NCBI GenBank assembly: GCA_000012145.1
Contig: CP000053.1
Location: forward strand, 1,116,001-1,180,000
DNA: 64,000 bases
Source: Rickettsia felis URRWXCal2
Lineage (GTDB): Bacteria > Pseudomonadota > Alphaproteobacteria > Rickettsiales > Rickettsiaceae
Reading direction: 5' to 3'
The notes under the pieces are model-generated. The model was given only the letters and a program-made list of their open reading frames with translations. It was not told where the DNA came from and ran no database searches. This document shows positions 56,146 through 64,000 of the stretch, in pieces. Each line of letters begins with the position of its first letter. Within the stretch, counting starts at the first letter, position 1. Both the position numbers and the translations under genes were made by a program.

Positions 56146-58299
56146 ATGAAAAAAATTACCTACTATTTTACAATTATTTTATTAACCTTTTGTGTTCAAG
56201 CTATGGGAAATAATAATGAACAAATATATAACCCGAAAGATACCAAATTTCTAGAAGGAGCTGAAGCTCTAAAATGGGCAAAAGAGCGTACTGATAAAAC
56301 AGAAAAAGCTTTCCAATCTATGCCGGAATATAAACCAATAAAAAAAGAAACAGAATCTATTTTCTATGACCAAAGAAAAACTCCATATGGTATTATCCGT
56401 AAAGGTTACGTGTATAATTTTTGGATGGATGATAAAAATCCCCAAGGGTTATGGCGTAGGACGTTAGTTGAGAATTACTCTAAAGATAAACCAAATTGGG
56501 AAGTTCTAATCGATTTTGATAAATTATCCAAAAAACTCGGTAAAAAAGTAATGTATCGAGGTGGAAGTGATTGTTTTCAAAACCCTAATCGTTTCTTAAT
56601 TACCATGTCATTTGGCGGTAAGGATGAGATGTTTTTTAGAGAATGGGATTTAGAGAAAAAAGATTTTGTAAAAAATGGTTTTGAGCCAAAAACAAGTAGC
56701 GGAAAATTACTAGAAGGTAAATTTACTGTCCCTACTTGGGTTGATCAAAATACTATTATATTTAATCCAGTTTTGAATAAAGAGGAAGTTACTGACTCTT
56801 TATATCCTAACTCGCTCTACATATGGAAGCGAGGAGAACCTATAGAGAAAGCCAAAAAACTATTTGAAATACCAAAGAATTATATACGTGTATCAGGCGG
56901 TAAGCTTTTATCCGATAATATTTCTTCATCTTTAATATTTATATCTGCAGATAAGGATTTTTATAATTACGATAATTATATTTTAGATACTAAAGATGAG
57001 AGCTTAAAATTACAAAAAATAAATATGCCATCAGATGCAACACCTGAAGGTTCTTTTAAAGAATATGTATTTTGGCTGCTGCGTTCCGATTGGCAATTTA
57101 AAGATAGTAATATAAAAGCAGGCTCACTTGTTGCCATACACTACGCTGATCTTCTAAAAGAAGATAACGATAAAGCTAGCTTAAAAATATTATTTACCCC
57201 AACAGAGAGAGAAGTATTTTATTTTGTAGGAATGACTAAAGATACAGTATTTTTAACTAGCTATGAGAATGTTATTTCAAAAGTAGTAACATTTACATTA
57301 GAAAATAATGAATGGACAAAACCGGTAACTTTAAAACTGCCCTATGAAAATGCAATTTTTGGTATGTTGTCTGATGATGAGGAAGAAGATGCACTAATTA
57401 CTATAGAAAATTCTATAGTGCCGCCAACTATCTATTTATGGGATAAAACTCATGAATTAAAAGTTATTAGAAAGCCTTTATATCCGTTCGATAGCAAAAA
57501 TTATGTTGTAGAGCAGAAGGAAGCAACAAGCTCGGATGGAGTTAAAATAACATATTTTATTGTCTATAAAAAAGGTATAAAATTTGACGGTAAGAATCCA
57601 ACATTACTTGAAGCATATGGTGGTTTTCAAGTAATCAACTCTCCATATTTCTCTCGCATGGAAAATGAAGTATGGGTTAAACATGGTGGAGTGAGTGTTC
57701 TTGCTAATATCAGAGGAGGCGGAGAATTTGGTCCTGAGTGGCATAAGGCGGCTCAAGGAATAAAACGTCAAACCGGCTTTAATGATTTTATTGCAGTAGC
57801 AGAGGATTTAATAAAGTAAAATATTACTAGCCCTGAGTATTTAGGAATTAAAGGAGGAAGTAACGGCGGATTGCTAGTAAGTGTTGCAATGACTCAGCGT
57901 CCCGATTTATTTGGAGCTATAGCATGCGAAGTACCGATACTTGATATGGTACGCTATAAAGAATTTGGAGCAGGACATTCATGGGTAACTGAATATGGAG
58001 ATCCGGAAAATCCAAATGATTTAGTACATATTAAAAATTATGCACCTTTAGAAAATTTATCTTTAACTCAAAAATACCCAACTGTGTTAATTATAGATTC
58101 AGTATTAGATCAGCGTGTACACCCATGGCATGGAAGAATTTTTGAGTATGTACTTGAGCAAAACCCAAATACTAAAACTTACTTTCTAGAAAGTGGAGAT
58201 AGTGGGCATGGTAGTGGTAGTGATTTAAAAGATAGTGCCAATTATTTTATCAATATCTATACATTTTTTGCAAATACTTTGAAATTGAAGATTGATTAG
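56146..58299 (+). pseudogene. Exported prolyl oligopeptidase (S9) with one in-frame stop
   Basis: ATG 56146 opens a signal peptide (MKKITYYFTIILLTFCVQAM) and a beta-propeller (about residues 70-430), then the alpha/beta hydrolase start (NPTLLEAYGGFQVINSPYFS, VLANIRGGGEFGPEWHKAAQ). TAA at 57817 follows AEDLIK, and the same frame continues NITSPEYLGIKGGSNGGLLV (catalytic Ser), LIIDSVLDQRVHPWHGRIF (Asp) and GDSGHGSGS (His) to 58299. A single AAA-to-TAA change separates the propeller from the whole catalytic triad. Without readthrough the product is inactive. Close relatives are S9 peptidases/PtrB-like enzymes cutting short peptides. Confidence 0.9.
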
Positions 58300-58348
58300 A
58301 CCTGTCATTGTAAGCCGGCACGGGCGTTGTTGCATGAATACCCACACC

Positions 58349-58456
58349 CGTCATTGCGAGCGGTCGAAGACCGTGCGGCAATCCAGTAAAAATGCTAATT
58401 TTTAGCATTTTTTATTACTTTTTCTGGATTGCCACGTCGCTTTCCTCCTCGCAAGA
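58349..58456. repeat. Family B element, right arm damaged
   Basis: Left arm cgtcattgcgagcggtcgaa is intact; the right end reads tttcctcctcgcaagacatt, lacking the at of aatgacg, so this copy is decaying. Confidence 0.75.
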
Positions 58457-58476
58457 CATTGTTGCGTGGATACCGA

Positions 58477-58592
58477 TGTCATTCCCGCGTAGGCGGGAAT
58501 CCAGCATAAAGCGAGATAAATCGAGCTTTTAATTTCAAAAATTTGCTGTATTTATACTTTTTTTCTGGATTCCCGCTTTCGCGGGAATGACA
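58477..58592. repeat. Family A palindromic element, full copy 4
   Basis: 116 bp. Same core as copies 1-3 with a few changes (aatttcaaaaatttgctgta). It is the best match to the copy interrupted by the insertion sequence at 23050. Confidence 0.9.
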
Positions 58593-58749
58593 TAAAGAGC
58601 ATTTACCGGTCCACGCAACAACGCCTCCTCACAATGACGGTTTTAGTATCCACACAACAATGCCTAGCTGGAATGACATAAACTAGCCACACAACAACAC
58701 CAAAAGTTGCTCGCAATGACGGTAAAACCCTCTACGCAATAATGCCGTT

Positions 58750-60099
58750 TTACGAAAACAATTTTCCAATTCCGTTACGTAATAGATTTTTAGGATTCAT
58801 TTTACTGGCTTTTTTCATCATCTCACTTATTTGCTTATATTGCTTTAGCAAAATATTTACCTTTTGTACCGTAGTCCCTGCTCCAGCAGCTATACGTTTT
58901 CTACGAGAAGCATTAATGATGTCAGGATTCTCACGTTCTTTCAGCGTCATAGATAAAATAATTGCTTCTTGATGTTCAATTATTTTACTATTTAATTTTG
59001 ATTGATCTATTTGATCCATAATTTTACCGCTACCCGGTAACATGCTAAGTATACTACCAAAACCTCCCATTTTTTTTATGCTTCTCATTTGCTGAAGATA
59101 ATCATTTAAATCAAACTTACCTTTTTTCAATTTAGCTGCCGTTTTTTCGGCTTCTTCTCTATCAACAATACTAGCTGCTTTTTCAACAAAAGAGATAATA
59201 TCACCCATATCAAGTATTCGAGAAGCTAAACGTTCAGCATCGAATTCTTCTAAATCAGTTAGTTTTTCACCGCTACTTAAAAATTTAATCGGCTTTTTAG
59301 TAATATATTTTACGCTGAGTGCCGCGCCGCCCTTGGAATCGCCATCAATTCTAGATAAAATTAATCCTGAAATTTCTAACTTTTCATTAAAGCTATTTGC
59401 CGTAACTACTGCATCCTGTCCCGTCATACTATCAATTACTAACAAAGTTTCCGTAGGCTCCACTATCTTTTTTATTGCAAGAGCTTCCTCCATCATCTCT
59501 TTATCAATTTGTGTACGACCTGCCGTATCATAAATTACGACGCCATAAGCAGAAATTTTAGCCTCGGCAATAGCTCTTTTGACAATATCAAGAGGTTTCT
59601 CACCTTGCACAATAGGTAATGAATTAATCTGTACTGAGTTTGCAAGTATAGCAAGTTGCTCTTGTGCGGCCGGTCTGTAAGTATCCAAAGAAACAAGTAA
59701 AACTTTTTTATTTTGATTTTTAAGTCGTAAAGCAAGCTTACTACTCGCCGTAGTTTTACCGCTCCCTTGCAGCCCTACCATTAGGAAATTTACCGGCGGC
59801 TTTGAATTTAAATTTAGCTTTGTCTCACTTTCACTTGAAGCTAAGAGATTTATCATCTCTTCATGAATAATTTTAATTATCATCTGCCCCGGTGAAACGG
59901 ATTTAATAACTTCCTGTCCGAGTGCCTTTTGTTTAACTTCCGCTATAAAATCTTTTATCACCGGTAATGCAACATCCGACTCTAAAAGAGCTACTCTTAT
60001 ATCCCGCATAGCAGCATCTATTTGGGCTTCTGTTAAAATCCCTGAGCTGACTAACTTATCAAAAATCTTCGTTAAATTTTGTGTTAAAGTTTTAAACAT
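58750..60099 (-). CDS. ffh: Signal recognition particle protein Ffh
   Basis: 449 residues from ATG 60099 (MFKTLTQNLTKIFDKLVSSG), the conserved start; the frame extends 38 codons further upstream without family similarity. NG domain: LMVGLQGSGKTTASSKLALR (P-loop near 107), SLDTYRPAAQEQLAILA, IYDTAGRTQIDKEMMEE, LSRIDGDSKGGAALS; M domain: FDLNDYLQQMRSIKKMGGFG, SILSMLPGSG, then RRKRIAAGAGTTVQKVNILL (RNA-binding) and MKKASKMNPKNLL. It targets membrane proteins co-translationally with SRP RNA and FtsY. Length is normal. Confidence 0.97.
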   Translation of the reverse strand: MFKTLTQNLTKIFDKLVSSGILTEAQIDAAMRDIRVALLESDVALPVIKDFIAEVKQKALGQEVIKSVSPGQMIIKIIHEEMINLLASSESETKLNLNSKPPVNFLMVGLQGSGKTTASSKLALRLKNQNKKVLLVSLDTYRPAAQEQLAILANSVQINSLPIVQGEKPLDIVKRAIAEAKISAYGVVIYDTAGRTQIDKEMMEEALAIKKIVEPTETLLVIDSMTGQDAVVTANSFNEKLEISGLILSRIDGDSKGGAALSVKYITKKPIKFLSSGEKLTDLEEFDAERLASRILDMGDIISFVEKAASIVDREEAEKTAAKLKKGKFDLNDYLQQMRSIKKMGGFGSILSMLPGSGKIMDQIDQSKLNSKIIEHQEAIILSMTLKERENPDIINASRRKRIAAGAGTTVQKVNILLKQYKQISEMMKKASKMNPKNLLRNGIGKLFS

Positions 60100-60298
60100 G
60101 TAAATAATTGTATTTAATAAGGTTCTAATATATTTCGCCCCATATGTTTTAGCAACAATATATTTTGTTGTTTTATGTAGGCGTTGTTGCATGGATCGAT
60201 TTTCCGTTGTCATCCTAGCTAGCTTGTAGCGGAATCCAGTTTAAAATACTAAAATTATTAGTATTTCAAGTTGTTTTTATGAACCACGTGGTCAAGCC

Positions 60299-60385
60299 AA
60301 TAGTACCGGACAATTTCTATTCTATGTCATTCCCGCGTAGGCGGGGATGACATAGAGGTCTTTTCAAAAACTGTCCGGTACTATA
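60299..60385. mobile_element. Element D, MITE-like, copy 2
   Basis: Ends atagtaccggaca and tgtccggtactat; only one family-A arm inside. Direct repeats ggtcaagcc flank it (60290-60298 and 60386-60394), a 9-bp target duplication. The host sequence is a family-C repeat, as for copy 1 but in the other orientation. The remaining gap (60100-60476) has family-C scraps and no gene. Confidence 0.75.
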
Positions 60386-60476
60386 GGTCAAGCCACGGGG
60401 CGACACAACGGGTTTTACCTATCCATGCAATAACGCCTTTTATGGATAACGTGGAAAGGAACGTAGTGATATCGTG

Positions 60477-61271
60477 TTAATTACTAAAAAACTCATTCAC
60501 CACTAATATATAACCTGTTTTTAAGTCTAAATCATAATCAACGGTATTATATATTAACTTTTTTATATCGGTAAATTTTTGTAGTAAATAGGAAGGATGC
60601 TTATTTGGCAGTTTATCAAAAATCTTATTTTCTAAATCTAGAAGCTCAATATTGACGTTAGCGGATTTTTTAAGAATTCTATTCAATAATAATAATAAAT
60701 TATCAATAAAATCTAGCCATAATTCTCGGTCTTTAGTAGTAAAACGATTAATAAAATCTAACGTTTCATTATTTGCTATCGGCTGAATAAATTGAAGATA
60801 TAATTCATTTATAGAATGAGGTTGAGATGAGCTAACATTAATTTTAAAGCATCTTGATCTAATTGTAGATATAATACTTGCAGCTCTTGAAGTAATTAAA
60901 AAAATGTAACTATTCTTTGGTGCATCTTCAAGAATTTTTAAGCATGAATTCGCCGCATTTAAATTCATAAGATCAGCCGCATAAATTACGGCAACTTTAT
61001 AACCTGAAATTGCAGAAGTTTTACTTAAGAAATCTTGTAATTTTCTTATTTGTTCAATAGAAATATTTTTAGCATTAGATGTAGTTGAAGTTTCCCTAGC
61101 GATGAAATGATAATCAGGATTGTTTTCAAGAGGAATGCTATTCTTAAAAAGCTTACTATATATAAAATCTTCTAAATCTTTTAAAGCTTGCTCTATATTT
61201 TCGGCTTCGATAAGCCAACTATTATATAGCTTATTATGTTTTAAGTTAAACTCTAGGCGTTCAATTATCAA
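60477..61271 (-). CDS. holB: DNA polymerase III delta' subunit-like protein
   Basis: 264 residues. LYNSWLIEAENIEQALKDLE opens the AAA+-like fold without a P-loop (normal for some delta'). AKNISIEQIRKLQDFLSKTS, AISGYKVAVIYAADLMNLNA, ANSCLKILEDAPKNSYIFLI and SIISTIRSRCFKINVSS match the central delta' blocks, including the SRC arginine-finger motif. Delta' is the stator of the clamp loader; its partner HolA is encoded at 29-30 kb. The protein is shorter than the usual ~330 residues, mostly in the C-terminus and zinc-module region. Confidence 0.88.
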   Translation of the reverse strand: MIIERLEFNLKHNKLYNSWLIEAENIEQALKDLEDFIYSKLFKNSIPLENNPDYHFIARETSTTSNAKNISIEQIRKLQDFLSKTSAISGYKVAVIYAADLMNLNAANSCLKILEDAPKNSYIFLITSRAASIISTIRSRCFKINVSSSQPHSINELYLQFIQPIANNETLDFINRFTTKDRELWLDFIDNLLLLLNRILKKSANVNIELLDLENKIFDKLPNKHPSYLLQKFTDIKKLIYNTVDYDLDLKTGYILVVNEFFSN

Positions 61272-61569
61272 TGGTTGTAATATCGTTATGAATTGTACTT
61301 AAGAATTGTTCTATATCATTCCGGCTTTTGCAGAGCATTAGACATCTTTCCAAACCGACTTATAGAGAGAAATTTAAAGGATACACGGAGCACAGAACCG
61401 CAGCGTATACAAAAACATACGTGAGGATTCGAGTACCGGATCGACGTATAAATTAGCTCTAGAAGAGAAGTTTGGAAAGATGTCTTTGCATGAGCCGGTT
61501 TTTCTAGGGTCACCCCGCAAGCTTGTAACGGGGTTTGGAAATTATCAGTATTGTAATAAGTTACTTCTT
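61272..61569. other. Gap containing a P1 (RPE1-like) element
   Basis: 298 bp without a gene. Most is the P1 copy at 61341-61484; a family-C arm (gtcaccccgcaagcttgtaa) follows at about 61510. Confidence 0.8.
61341..61484. repeat. Palindromic element P1 (RPE1-like), non-coding copy
   Basis: Ends gacatctttccaaacc and gtttggaaagatgtc are exact inverted repeats. The interior matches the sucA copy (tatagagagaaatttaaagg, gaaccgcagcgtata, gagtaccggatcgacgtat) but is frame-broken. Confidence 0.9.
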
Positions 61570-61902
61570 TTAATTACAAGCTTCTTTCATTTTTCTTCCA
61601 GCTCTAAAAGTAGGTTGATTGTAAGCATCTATTTTCATTTTTGCTCCGGTTTTTGGGTTACGACCCTCACGTGCTTTTCTATGATGTATTTCAAATGAAC
61701 CGAAGCCTGTTATATTAATATTATGGTGGCTCTTTATAGCACTAATCACACTATCAAGAACTAAATTAAGTGCTTTCTCAGCATCAGCTTTTGTTAATGT
61801 TTTATGTGAAGCATGTTTATGATTATGACCATGGTCGGTCATAAATGCTATAAATTCGGTTTTATTCATTTTTTTTGGTTCTTTTTTGTTATGTGTACTC
61901 AT
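61570..61902 (-). CDS. HU/IHF-family DNA-binding protein with a His-rich segment
   Basis: 110 residues: MSTHNKKEPKKMNKTEFIAF, then TDHGHNHKHASHKTLTKADA, EKALNLVLDSVISAIKSHHN, ITGFGSFEIHHRKAREGRNP, KTGAKMKIDAYNQPTFRAGRKMKEA. GFGSFEIHHRKAREGRNPKTG is the HU beta-arm signature, and the helical dimer part precedes it. An extra histidine-rich loop (DHGHNHKHASHK) between helix 1 and helix 2 is not usual in HU and could bind metal. The ribosome site aaaggagag lies 11 nt before ATG 61902. A second ATG (MNKTEF) is possible. Confidence 0.88.
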   Translation of the reverse strand: MSTHNKKEPKKMNKTEFIAFMTDHGHNHKHASHKTLTKADAEKALNLVLDSVISAIKSHHNINITGFGSFEIHHRKAREGRNPKTGAKMKIDAYNQPTFRAGRKMKEACN

Positions 61903-62391
61903 AATAAAATCAACTCTCCTTTAATGGGTTAATATGTATTGATGTTTTTTTATAAAACAATATATACAACTGGCAATAATATACATCAATATATTTTTTT
62001 ATGTGAGTTAATTATAACAAACTACCCACATACTGCAAATGCCAGTTATTTACAAAGTTTAAAATATATACGTTATTATATTAATTTATAGAAAAATGTA
62101 GCCATTTTACATCAGTTATACTGTTAAAACTATCTTAATCAAGTGAAAATTTATCATTAAAACCCTAATTTATTGTCAATAGTAAATTACAAAAGCTAAT
62201 TTTCTACTTTGTAAAAAATTATAAGTTTTTTAATAAAAAACAATATATACTTAATTTATTATATAATAAGTTGGAAACCATCTTTCACTTTTTATATAGA
62301 ATATTTCTAACCGAATAGTAGATTTATGTAATAATTCTCTATTCACATTAAATTTAGAATAAAATTTTTAAAGAAAAATATATTAACTCCA
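61903..62391. other. AT-rich divergent intergenic region
   Basis: 489 bp between the divergent HU-like and RND genes. No A-D or P repeat is present, which is unusual for this window. There is an inverted pair aactggca (61969-61976) / tgccagtt (62041-62048), and caatatata occurs at least twice. Both promoters should be here, but I cannot place them. Confidence 0.6.
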
Positions 62392-64000
62392 ATGTTATTG
62401 TCTGAAATTTGTATTAAACGCCCTGTCTTTGCTACAGTTTTGAGTTTGGTTATCGTAGCTCTTGGAGCAATTTTTTTTACCAAACTACAAATTAGAGGAA
62501 CTCCGGATATTTCAGTTCCCATTATAAATGTCGAAGCTCATTATGCAGGTGCCGATGCTTTATATATGGAAAAAGAAATAACGACGCGTATAGAAAAAGC
62601 TTTAAAGACGGTTAAAAATTTAGATTATATAACTTCTCAAAGTTCTACAGGCGAAAGTAGTATTACTTTATCATTTTTACTATCTACCGATATTGAAGTA
62701 GCATTAAACGATGTTCGTTCTAAAATATCGGATATCACTTATATGTTCCCGCAAGATATGAAAGCCCCATCAGTTGCAAAACTTGACGCCGATAGTTTCC
62801 CAAGCCTCTTCATAAGTGTTGAAAGTGATCAATATAGCGATTTAGAATTAACAAAGATCGTCGAAGATAATCTACAAACACCTTTAGATAAACTTGAAAG
62901 TGTAGGACAGTCACAAATTTACGGCGGTCGGGAATATATAATGAGAATAGAACCTGACTCCAAAAAATTATATCAACATAAAATTTCTTTATTGGAGATT
63001 GAATCCGCAATAAAAGAGCAAAATAAAGATTATCCCGCAGGTACGATTAAAACAAAAAGTAATAATTTTATAGTCACTCTTGAAGGTTCTTTATCTACAC
63101 CGGAAGAATTCGGTAATATTATTCTAAAAGTACAAAACGGAGGTATCATAAAATTACGAGATATAGCGAAAATATCTTTAACCTCTCCCGATGAGGACAT
63201 AATTTTCAGATATAACGGCAAAAGCTCCATTGCTCTTGGTCTTATAAAAGAATCAAAAGCTAATGTCATAGATTTATCAAATGAAGTAACTAAAGAGCTA
63301 GAAAGAATTAAAGAATCTATGCCCAAAGGAATAAGCATGGGTATCGCATATGATGGTGCAACACCTGTAAAAGCATCAATTTATGCGGTATTTCAAACAA
63401 TTTTTGAAGCTTTAATATTAGTAGTTTTAGTCACGTATTTATTTCTTGCTTCTGCTAAAATTACTTTAATTCCGTTTGTGACGATTCCGGTATCGTTGAT
63501 CGGTACTTTTAGCGTAATGTATGCTTTCGGATTTTCTATTAATATATTTACGCTCCTTGCTATGATACTTGCTATAGGTTTAGTCGTCGATGATGCGATA
63601 GTTATGCTTGAAAATATTTTTAGATATAATGAAATGGGGCATAAACCCATGGAAGCAGCTTTACTTGCTTCTAAAGAAATCGGCTTTGCAATCATTGCTA
63701 TGACTATTACGCTTGCTGCCGTATTTTTACCCGTCGGTTTTATAGAGGGTTTTATCGGGAAATTATTTATTGAATTTGCTTGGACTTTAGCATTTTGCGT
63801 TTTGTTCTCAGGATTTGTTGCTTTAACTTTAACTCCTATGATGTCAAGTCGTATGGTTACAAAACATAATACGGACTTACCGAAATTCTTAGTAAAGTTT
63901 AACGACATTCTACAATTTATTCAAAATAAATATATTTACTATCTAAAGCTAACTTTTGACAATAAAAAGAAGTTTGTCATCATTATTGCATCATCTTTTA
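62392..64000 (+). CDS. RND-family efflux permease (AcrB-like), N-terminal part
   Basis: 536 codons are visible before the right edge. MLLSEICIKRPVFATVLSLV is the standard RND opening, followed by RGTPDISVPIINVEAHYAGADALYMEKEIT and the porter domains, then the second helix bundle with AMILAIGLVVDDAIVMLENI, whose Asp-Asp pair (about 401-402) is the proton relay. FIEGFIGKLFIEFAWTLAFC and ALTLTPMMSSRM follow. It exports drugs, detergents or lipids as a trimer with a periplasmic adaptor and an outer-membrane channel, neither visible here. The C-terminal half is outside the window. Confidence 0.93.
   Translation, partial: MLLSEICIKRPVFATVLSLVIVALGAIFFTKLQIRGTPDISVPIINVEAHYAGADALYMEKEITTRIEKALKTVKNLDYITSQSSTGESSITLSFLLSTDIEVALNDVRSKISDITYMFPQDMKAPSVAKLDADSFPSLFISVESDQYSDLELTKIVEDNLQTPLDKLESVGQSQIYGGREYIMRIEPDSKKLYQHKISLLEIESAIKEQNKDYPAGTIKTKSNNFIVTLEGSLSTPEEFGNIILKVQNGGIIKLRDIAKISLTSPDEDIIFRYNGKSSIALGLIKESKANVIDLSNEVTKELERIKESMPKGISMGIAYDGATPVKASIYAVFQTIFEALILVVLVTYLFLASAKITLIPFVTIPVSLIGTFSVMYAFGFSINIFTLLAMILAIGLVVDDAIVMLENIFRYNEMGHKPMEAALLASKEIGFAIIAMTITLAAVFLPVGFIEGFIGKLFIEFAWTLAFCVLFSGFVALTLTPMMSSRMVTKHNTDLPKFLVKFNDILQFIQNKYIYYLKLTFDNKKKFVIIIASSF

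Larger units (their letters stand above)
58300..58749. other. Repeat-filled gap between the prolyl oligopeptidase and ffh
   Basis: 450 bp between convergent genes, no gene. It holds a damaged family-B element (58349-58456), a full family-A element (58477-58592) and fragments of both joined by linker phrases such as gttgcgtggataccgatgtc and ccacacaacaatgcc. Confidence 0.82.

Noticed and set aside
58750..60213. Longer Ffh starting at 60213
   Set aside because: The first 38 residues have no Ffh similarity, and the family start MFKTLTQNLTKIF is at 60099.
62810..63908. Minus-strand open frames at the right end
   Set aside because: They are antisense shadows of the RND permease, whose plus-strand frame is open to the edge with clear family motifs.

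Overview
The window reads as chromosomal DNA of a Rickettsia species, probably of the spotted-fever or transitional group. It is AT-rich and has long non-coding gaps. It carries dense palindromic repeats, several inserted in frame into housekeeping proteins, as known for Rickettsia palindromic elements (RPEs). It also has a Sca-type autotransporter, a Rickettsiales VirB2-like pilin, ankyrin-repeat genes and many decaying genes. The species cannot be fixed from the sequence alone.

Layout. 1-7.5 kb: 5' end of gyrA, small unknown genes, an Atm1-type ABC exporter, a GIY-YIG nuclease gene boxed between two repeat arms, grxC, uvrB, rnhB. 7.7-13 kb: the Fe-S co-chaperone operon hscB-hscA-fdx, an envelope protein, a TAXI-type binding protein and a universal stress protein. 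13.5-18 kb: a 1502-aa autotransporter. 18.5-23 kb: pbpC and a large P-loop protein of unknown role. 23-24.4 kb: a decayed IS256-family element sitting inside a palindromic repeat. 24.5-31 kb: dapD, a zinc-ribbon protein, a virB2-like gene, ctaE, coq7, holA, lptE. 31-34 kb: two small genes with repeated leaders and an HtrA-like protease divergent from dnaK. 34-46.5 kb: dnaK, dnaJ, chaB-like, a dead ankyrin gene, bamD, recN, a broken M32 carboxypeptidase, sucA. 46.7-52 kb: sucB, queD-like, cutA, a dicarboxylate symporter, and a CmcI-like/2-oxoglutarate-oxygenase pair. 52-64 kb: nested repeats, ankyrin protein, hemW, a broken Rpn nuclease, a prolyl oligopeptidase with an in-frame stop, ffh, a delta' subunit, an HU-like protein, and the start of an RND efflux pump.

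Repeat families named here. A: arms gtcattcccgc...gcgggaatgac around a conserved core. B: arms cgtcattgcgag...ctcgcaatgacg, 13 copies. C: arms gtcatcccgtgg...cgggatgac. D: 14-bp ends tatagtaccggaca, with an apparent 9-bp target duplication. P1 (peptide YREEFKGD, recalled as RPE1; in SucA). P2 (FRQDEFK; in HscA and PbpC). P3 (EKSKE..RGAER..REH; at gene ends). P4 (in the 605-877 gene). An unrelated 162-bp palindromic element lies at 37871-38032.

Functionally the window mixes envelope and stress functions (autotransporter, PbpC, LptE, BamD, HtrA-like, DnaK/DnaJ), Fe-S and respiratory biogenesis (Hsc/Fdx, Atm1, Grx, CtaE, Coq7, SucAB) and DNA replication and repair (GyrA, UvrB, RecN, HolA, HolB, RnhB). 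Seven genes appear broken: the transposase, M32 peptidase, 2OG oxygenase, ankyrin gene, Rpn nuclease and prolyl oligopeptidase have explicit lesions, and the two small genes at 31-32.3 kb may be remnants. This fits ongoing reductive evolution. The most unusual items are the nuclease gene framed by repeat arms, nested mobile repeats with target duplications, repeats supplying start or stop regions of genes, two strongly structured non-coding segments, and the two-gene oxygenase-type cassette.
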